DNA from: Clostridium sp. AF27-2AA
GTDB taxonomy: Bacteria > Bacillota > Clostridia > Lachnospirales > Lachnospiraceae
Direction of reading: 5' to 3'
DNA: 29,008 bases
NCBI RefSeq assembly: GCF_003478505.1
Contig: NZ_QUFI01000032.1
Coordinates: 1-29,008 of the forward strand
Numbering within the stretch: the stretch's first letter is position 1; each line of letters opens with the position of its first letter. Under the pieces are notes generated by a model. That model was given only the letters and a program-made list of their open reading frames with translations, made no database searches and was not told the DNA's origin. A program made the translations under genes and the position numbers. Below are positions 24,754 to 29,008 of the stretch, in pieces.

Positions 24754-26025
24754 ATGAAAACAAATAAGGCGAGAATACAGCATGACCTGGAGGTACTGGC
24801 AACCTATACTTCCACACCGGGACATGGTGTGACACGGTCTTCTTATTCCAAAGAAGATAAGATGGCCAAGGAATATCTCAAGGAAGAAATGAAAAAACTG
24901 GGGCTTCAGATTTATGAGGACGGATTTGGAACGCTGTTCGGAAGAAAAGAGGGAAAGCTAAAAGACGCGCCGGTTGTCATGTTTGGATCCCACTATGATT
25001 CCGTGGTAAACGGAGGCGCTTTTGACGGTGCGGCAGGCAGTGTTGCAGCACTGGAAACGATGAGGGTGCTCCATGAATGCGGATATGAAAATGATTATCC
25101 GCTGGAGCTGATCCTGATGAATGCAGAGGAGGGGGCCACCTTTGGCCCCTGCACCGGAGTTTCCAATTCACGCGCGATGGTGGGCACCATGACGATGGGA
25201 GAGCTGGAGACGGTGAAGAACCGCTTTGGACAGACAAAGCTGGAGGCCATGAAGGAGTACGGACTGGTTCCGGATCTGGAATCTGCAAAGCGTGCGCCTG
25301 AATCCATCAAAAATTTTGTGGAAATGCATGTGGAACAGGGACCGGTTCTGGACCGCGAAAATATGGAGATCGGCCTGATCAAATACTTGGCCGGAATCGG
25401 ACGCTATACGATCCGTTTCCACGGGCAGACTGCGGATTCTACCGCTCCGATGGACAACCGGAAGGATGCACTGGTTGCAGCAGCCCGTTTTATCACCATG
25501 TTTGATGAGCAGATCAGGGCTCTTGGACCGGATGTGACCGGTATGGTGGGCAAGCTGGATATCACGCCGAACTCCAATCAGTTTGTACCGGAGTTGGTGG
25601 AAGGAAAGATTGAGATTCGCACATTCTCCAAAGAATGCATTGAGAAGACGGATTTCAAACATATGATTCAGGAGCTTCTGGACCAGGTTGCAAAGCAGTA
25701 TGGCATTACCTGTGATCTGGAAGAAATTCGGCGGATCAATTATCCGAATCCGACGGGGCCGAGTGTTATGTGCTGGGAAAATGTAAAGAAAATGGAAACC
25801 ATCTGTGATGAGCTGGGTTACAGCCACTGCATCATCAACAATGGAACCGGACATGATTCCATGATCATGACAGACTTCGCGGATACGAATATGATCTACG
25901 TTCCAAGCCGGAATGGCGGCGTTTCACACTGTCCGGAGGAATGGAGTGAATACGAAGATGTGAAGAAAGGCGCTGATGTTCTGCTGAATCTGATCATGGA
26001 ACTGGGCAAAGAGGAAGAAAAATGA
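24754..26025 (+). CDS. M20-family amidohydrolase (N-carbamoyl-L-amino acid hydrolase / allantoate amidohydrolase type)
   Basis: 423 aa, cytosolic binuclear metalloenzyme. Landmarks are FGSHYDSVVNGGAFDGAAGS (77-96; His80, Asp91), NAEEGATFGPCTGVSNSR (123-140; Glu125-Glu126), EMHVEQGPVLD (190-200; His192), the dimerisation region around 210-325, and PSRNGGVSHCPEEWS near the end with a last metal-binding His. The family cleaves C-N bonds in carbamoyl amino acids, ureidoglycolate-type compounds and N-acyl amino acids. The usual EEGSRF is EEGATF here, so substrate choice may differ. GGGAGAAGAG precedes the ATG. It lies 25 bp after the PTS gene and overlaps the next gene by four bases, so all three are co-expressed. 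Confidence 0.9.
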   Translation: MKTNKARIQHDLEVLATYTSTPGHGVTRSSYSKEDKMAKEYLKEEMKKLGLQIYEDGFGTLFGRKEGKLKDAPVVMFGSHYDSVVNGGAFDGAAGSVAALETMRVLHECGYENDYPLELILMNAEEGATFGPCTGVSNSRAMVGTMTMGELETVKNRFGQTKLEAMKEYGLVPDLESAKRAPESIKNFVEMHVEQGPVLDRENMEIGLIKYLAGIGRYTIRFHGQTADSTAPMDNRKDALVAAARFITMFDEQIRALGPDVTGMVGKLDITPNSNQFVPELVEGKIEIRTFSKECIEKTDFKHMIQELLDQVAKQYGITCDLEEIRRINYPNPTGPSVMCWENVKKMETICDELGYSHCIINNGTGHDSMIMTDFADTNMIYVPSRNGGVSHCPEEWSEYEDVKKGADVLLNLIMELGKEEEK

Positions 26026-27437
26026 GAGAAGCTGGACAGATTTGCTATGGAACCGTGACACCTCCTGAACCGGATTGTACCGGAGTCCCGGTTCTGATCA
26101 GCGATGAGGTCATGGAGAAGCGCTGCGCGGCAGTGATGGCACGCATGGAAGAAGAAAACCTGGATTCCCTGGTGGTTTACGGGGATCTGGAACATGGGCA
26201 GAATTTTGCCTATCTTACTGGATTCCTTCCAAGATTTGAGGAGGCGCTGCTGGTTTTGAACAGAAACGGGCATCATACCATGCTGATGGGCAATGAAAAC
26301 CTGAATAAAGTATCCTGCGCCAGGATCAAAGCCCAGGCTGTTCATGTTCCGTTTTTTTCCCTGCCCAATCAGCCGATGATCGGCGAATGCAGTCTCACGG
26401 ACTGTTTTCAGAAGGCCGGACTGAAAAGCGGAAGCCGGATCGGAATTGCCGGATGGAAGCATTTTACCAGCCGGATTCTGGATAACCGGCAGTTGTTTGA
26501 TGTGCCGTTCTATATTGTGGAGGCAGTTCGGGAAATCGCGGGAACGGATGGAACCGTGGGGAATGCAGCAGATGTTTTTATTGGAAATAAGGGTGTGCGA
26601 TGCATCAATACAGCCAATGAACTGGCCCATTATGAGTTTGGCGCGGCGCTGGCTTCAGACTGCATATTAAAAGCAATGGATCATCTGGACATTGGAGTAA
26701 AGGAAACAGAACTCGGGGCAGACCTGCAGGCGCTGGGTCAGAAAAACAGTGTAGTGACCATTGCCGCGGCAGGAAAACGATTTGAGAAAGCAAACCTTTA
26801 TCCTATGGACAAAGAAGTGAAGCCGGGGGATCCCATCAGCCTGACAGTCGGATATCGCGGAGGACTTTCCTCCCGCTGCGGTTATGCGGTTCGCAGTGCA
26901 CAGGAACTGCCGGAAGAGTCGAGGGATTATCTGGAACAGGTAGTAAAGCCATATTATCATGCGATGGTGGTCTGGCTGGAGGAAATACGCTGCGGAATGA
27001 GCGGCGGGGAACTGTATGACCTGATTGAGCAGGTGCTGCCGAAAGAGAAATACCGTTGGTCACTTTGTCCGGGACATCTGACGGCAGATGAAGAATGGAT
27101 GTCCTCTCCGGTTTATGAGGCGAGTGAGGAAATCCTGGAAAGCGGAATGATGCTGCAGACGGATATCATTCCATCGGTTCCCGGCTATGCGGGAACCAGC
27201 GCGGAAAGTACAATCGCGCTGGCAGATGAATCCCTGCGCATGGAAATCCAGAAAGAAGAGCCGGAACTCTGGGCACGGATTGAGAAACGCAGAAACTATC
27301 TGGAACAGGTACTGGGAATCCAGCTGCATCCGGACGTACTGCCGATGTGTTCCACAGTCGCGTATCTGCGCCCGTTCCTGTTAGAAAAGGGCAAGGCTAT
27401 GCATGTGAAGAATCTTCCGGCTGATTCAGATAATTGA
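26022..27437 (+). CDS. M24/creatinase-fold protein with degenerate metal site
   Basis: 471 aa. The N-terminal creatinase-like domain (about 30-170) contains LDSLVVYGDLEHGQNFAYLTGF, a form typical of Xaa-Pro peptidases. The C-terminal half (about 190-430) aligns with the pita-bread fold: PGDPISLTVGYRGGLSSRCGYAV, SLCPGHLTADEEWMSSP, LQTDIIPSVPGY and AESTIALADE. The two metal-binding Asp of active M24 peptidases, expected in 272-290, are not there; His352 and Glu395 may correspond to retained ligands. A metal-free hydrolase like creatinase, or a non-peptidase role, is therefore more likely than proline peptidase activity. It overlaps the M20 gene by an ATGA and ends 41 bp inside the convergent regulator gene. 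Confidence 0.8.
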   Translation: MREAGQICYGTVTPPEPDCTGVPVLISDEVMEKRCAAVMARMEEENLDSLVVYGDLEHGQNFAYLTGFLPRFEEALLVLNRNGHHTMLMGNENLNKVSCARIKAQAVHVPFFSLPNQPMIGECSLTDCFQKAGLKSGSRIGIAGWKHFTSRILDNRQLFDVPFYIVEAVREIAGTDGTVGNAADVFIGNKGVRCINTANELAHYEFGAALASDCILKAMDHLDIGVKETELGADLQALGQKNSVVTIAAAGKRFEKANLYPMDKEVKPGDPISLTVGYRGGLSSRCGYAVRSAQELPEESRDYLEQVVKPYYHAMVVWLEEIRCGMSGGELYDLIEQVLPKEKYRWSLCPGHLTADEEWMSSPVYEASEEILESGMMLQTDIIPSVPGYAGTSAESTIALADESLRMEIQKEEPELWARIEKRRNYLEQVLGIQLHPDVLPMCSTVAYLRPFLLEKGKAMHVKNLPADSDN

Positions 27438-28173
27438 TATACTGATCGTACAGCAGGTGAAGAACCAGGTGCAGGGTCAGATAGGAAGAACGGTTGATGT
27501 TCATCTCCTTATTGACAGCTGTACTTTGGTAATAGAGATTGTAGGCAGAAATCTCAGCCAGCTCATTGTTGGACATGGTTGTGACAGAAACCAGCGGAAT
27601 CTTCATGAGACTGAGATTCAGCAGGGTCTCGCGGTATTTTTCGATATTGCCGGACCAGGATGCAACAAATAAAAGGTCATCCGGCCGCATGTACTTTTTA
27701 ACGATTTTCAACTCGGTGTGAGTCGGAATAATCACGATATTTTTATTTACATTCAAGAAACAACGGGCCAGTTCCTGGAGCATCAGGCGCTGGCCCTGTC
27801 CTGTTCCATAGGCATAAATCCGGCTGGACTGTTCGATCAGCCGGCAGATATCCAGAACCTGACTGTTCTGGAGGAAGAGTTTCGTTGTCTGCGAGATATC
27901 CTGATTCAGAATCTCAATCAGGTTCAGAACTTCTGCATTCTCTGCGGAATCAGAACGCAGAAAATATTTGAATTCGCTGTAGCCGCTGAAGTTCAGCTTT
28001 TGCGCTGTGCGAAGGATGGTTGCAGTGGAAACACTGCAATGTCTGGCCAGATCCGCAATATTCATTTTTTTGCATGATTCCAGATTGGCCTGAACAAACT
28101 GCAGAATATGTTGGTCCACTGTATTCAGTTTTTCATAGTTTTCGTTGATGACTCGATCAAGCTGAATTCCCAT
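27397..28173 (-). CDS. RpiR/MurR-family transcriptional regulator
   Basis: 258 aa. The N-terminal HTH_6 domain (about 1-77) shows VDQHILQFVQANLESCKKMNIADLARHCSVSTATILRTAQKLNFSGYSEFKYFL. The C-terminal SIS domain (about 100-240) shows SSRIYAYGTGQGQRLMLQELARCF and DDLLFVASWSGNIEKYRETLLNL, the site where phosphosugars bind. Members repress or activate sugar and amino-sugar catabolic genes in response to a sugar phosphate. The convergent PTS operon is the likely target, its product being a sugar phosphate. GGGGGA precedes the ATG. Its 3' end overlaps the M24-like gene by 41 bp, so antisense pairing of the two mRNA ends is possible. Confidence 0.93.
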   Translation of the reverse strand: MGIQLDRVINENYEKLNTVDQHILQFVQANLESCKKMNIADLARHCSVSTATILRTAQKLNFSGYSEFKYFLRSDSAENAEVLNLIEILNQDISQTTKLFLQNSQVLDICRLIEQSSRIYAYGTGQGQRLMLQELARCFLNVNKNIVIIPTHTELKIVKKYMRPDDLLFVASWSGNIEKYRETLLNLSLMKIPLVSVTTMSNNELAEISAYNLYYQSTAVNKEMNINRSSYLTLHLVLHLLYDQYINYLNQPEDSSHA

Positions 28174-28202
28174 AATATTCCCCCGTCTTCGTAATATGAA
28201 AG

Positions 28203-28231
28203 ATTATAACACAGAATACCAGGAATTGAAA
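28203..28231 (-). promoter_or_regulatory. Sigma-A-type promoter of the RpiR gene
   Basis: On the minus strand: TTTCAA (complement of 28226-28231), 17-bp spacer, TATAAT (complement of 28203-28208). The -10 is perfect. The transcription start near 28197 leaves a leader of about 24 nt holding the GGGGGA ribosome binding site. Confidence 0.65.
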
Positions 28232-28263
28232 GAAAATCGTCAGATAATCGCCCGGCAAATTCG

Positions 28264-28293
28264 TTGACAAATGCCATTGGAAAAAGGTATCAT
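28264..28293 (+). promoter_or_regulatory. Sigma-A-type promoter of the wall-binding protein gene
   Basis: A perfect TTGACA (28264-28269), 18-bp spacer, TATCAT (28288-28293). It is divergent from the RpiR promoter about 33 bp away, and the leader to the ATG at 28342 is about 40 nt. Confidence 0.7.
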
Positions 28294-28341
28294 AAGCTAT
28301 AGCAGTAAGAGTGTTCTGACGGAAAAAGGAGAATGATCGTT

Positions 28342-28932
28342 ATGAAGAAAAATATGTTTAAGGTTATGGCGCTGAGCCTGGCGATGGCTACGTTATCTAC
28401 CACTGCGGCTTTTGCGGCAGGCTGGGGCAAGGTTGGCAGTGAGTGGTATTATTACCAGGAGGACGGAACCGTGGCAAGAAATACCTGGATCAACACTCTG
28501 GTCAGCAACGATGAATCCGGCGAACTTACCTATCAGGTAGGCAATAAGGATTTTGCGACCGAAGAGGGCAAGACCATCGCTGCGTCCTACTGGGTACAGG
28601 GAAATGGCACTATGGCTGCCAGCTGCTGGGTAGCAGACGGAGATGCATGGTATCGTGTGGATGCAAAGGGTCTGATCCTGAAAGACCAGGTTTATAATGA
28701 GAACAAGGATATGTACTATCTGGGCAAGGATGGCAGAATGGTGACCAATTCCTGGTATCAGAATGAGGAAGGCAAGTGGTATTACTTTGCCGAGAATGGC
28801 AAGGCAGTTAAAAACGGCTGGAAGACCATTGATGACGCAGAGTATTACTTCTTAAAGAGCGGCACTATGGCAACGGATGTAAATATTCCGGGCGGCGGAC
28901 ATGTCGGAGCAGACGGAAAGCGTGACCGCTAA
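28342..28932 (+). CDS. Small secreted protein with choline-binding-type wall repeats
   Basis: 196 aa. Residues 1-26 are a signal peptide ending AAFA. The rest is built of Trp/Tyr/Gly repeats of the cell-wall/choline-binding type: GWGKVGSEWYYYQEDGTVAR, YYLGKDGRMVTNSWYQ, GKWYYFAENGKAVKNGW and EYYFLKSGTMATDVN. There is no catalytic domain, so it is probably a wall-associated structural or adhesive protein. AGGAG at 28327-28331 is ten bases before the ATG at 28342 but only one base before an in-frame ATG at 28333, so the former is chosen. It has its own promoter. The repeats resemble those of the L,D-transpeptidase at 1421-3034. Confidence 0.85.
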   Translation: MKKNMFKVMALSLAMATLSTTAAFAAGWGKVGSEWYYYQEDGTVARNTWINTLVSNDESGELTYQVGNKDFATEEGKTIAASYWVQGNGTMAASCWVADGDAWYRVDAKGLILKDQVYNENKDMYYLGKDGRMVTNSWYQNEEGKWYYFAENGKAVKNGWKTIDDAEYYFLKSGTMATDVNIPGGGHVGADGKRDR

Positions 28933-28952
28933 AGAAAGGACAGATGCGTCAA

Positions 28953-29008
28953 TTACCCACCACTTAGCCTAACGGCTTGAAGTGGGGGCTTGTAAAAGCC
29001 TGATTGAC
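28953..29008. mobile_element. Hairpin resembling an IS200/IS605-type element end (incomplete at window edge)
   Basis: The stem is CCCACCACTTAGCC (28956-28969), loop TAAC, then GGCTTGAAGTGGGGG (28974-28988), followed by CTTGTAAAAGCCTGATTGAC. Subterminal hairpins of this form, with such flanking bases and a TTAC just outside, are typical of TnpA/TnpB (IS200/IS605) element ends and the 3' end of the TnpB guide RNA. Read that way, the element would lie to the right, with its RNA on the minus strand. The call rests on pattern memory, as no transposase is in the window. Confidence 0.4.

Overview
The window looks like chromosomal DNA of a moderately GC-rich, Gram-positive Clostridia member, most likely a Lachnospiraceae-type gut anaerobe. 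Pointers are strong AGGAGG-type ribosome binding sites, DUF1292, DUF2304 and DUF2142 proteins, an L,D-transpeptidase carrying ChW-like and choline-binding-type wall repeats, and a PTS operon with an RpiR regulator. This placement is inference from gene content; no rRNA or tRNA gene is present.

Region 1 (35-3034, minus strand): a membrane acyltransferase and a secreted L,D-transpeptidase, separated by a strong hairpin terminator.

Region 2 (about 3116-14387, plus strand): a surface-polysaccharide cluster behind a good sigma-A-type promoter. It holds three family 2 glycosyltransferases, two MOP-type flippases, an ATP-grasp ligase, a DegT/DnrJ-type sugar aminotransferase, a DUF2304 protein, a large DUF2142 membrane protein, a lone RmlC epimerase and an ABC-2 polysaccharide-export permease. 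Many genes overlap by 1-20 bases, so this is probably one transcription unit. No initiating sugar-phosphate transferase, no RmlA/B/D and no ATPase for the ABC permease is visible, so the pathway depends on genes elsewhere.

Region 3 (14444-21987, plus strand): a second acyltransferase, then a HAD hydrolase, an M18 aminopeptidase, glutamyl-tRNA synthetase, a UvrD/PcrA-like helicase, a corrinoid adenosyltransferase and a small acidic DUF1292 protein. These are mostly housekeeping genes.

Region 4 (21988-22688): a non-coding stretch dominated by a 494-bp near-palindrome (22011-22504). It consists of a roughly 177-nt fold-back arm, a central roughly 70-bp hairpin and a roughly 180-nt fold-back arm. 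The two outer arms are diverged inverted copies of each other: short blocks are identical, and stem bases differ in a compensating way. I do not recognise this family, and it is the most interesting feature of the window.

Region 5 (22689-28173): a PTS EIICBA permease, an M20 amidohydrolase and an M24/creatinase-fold protein form an operon. It is preceded by a promoter and two adjacent dyads, and ends against a convergent RpiR-type regulator gene. This looks like an uptake and breakdown route for an unidentified sugar-containing or amide compound.

Region 6 (28264-29008): a small secreted wall-binding-repeat protein with its own promoter, then a hairpin at the window edge that resembles a terminus of an IS200/IS605-type element.
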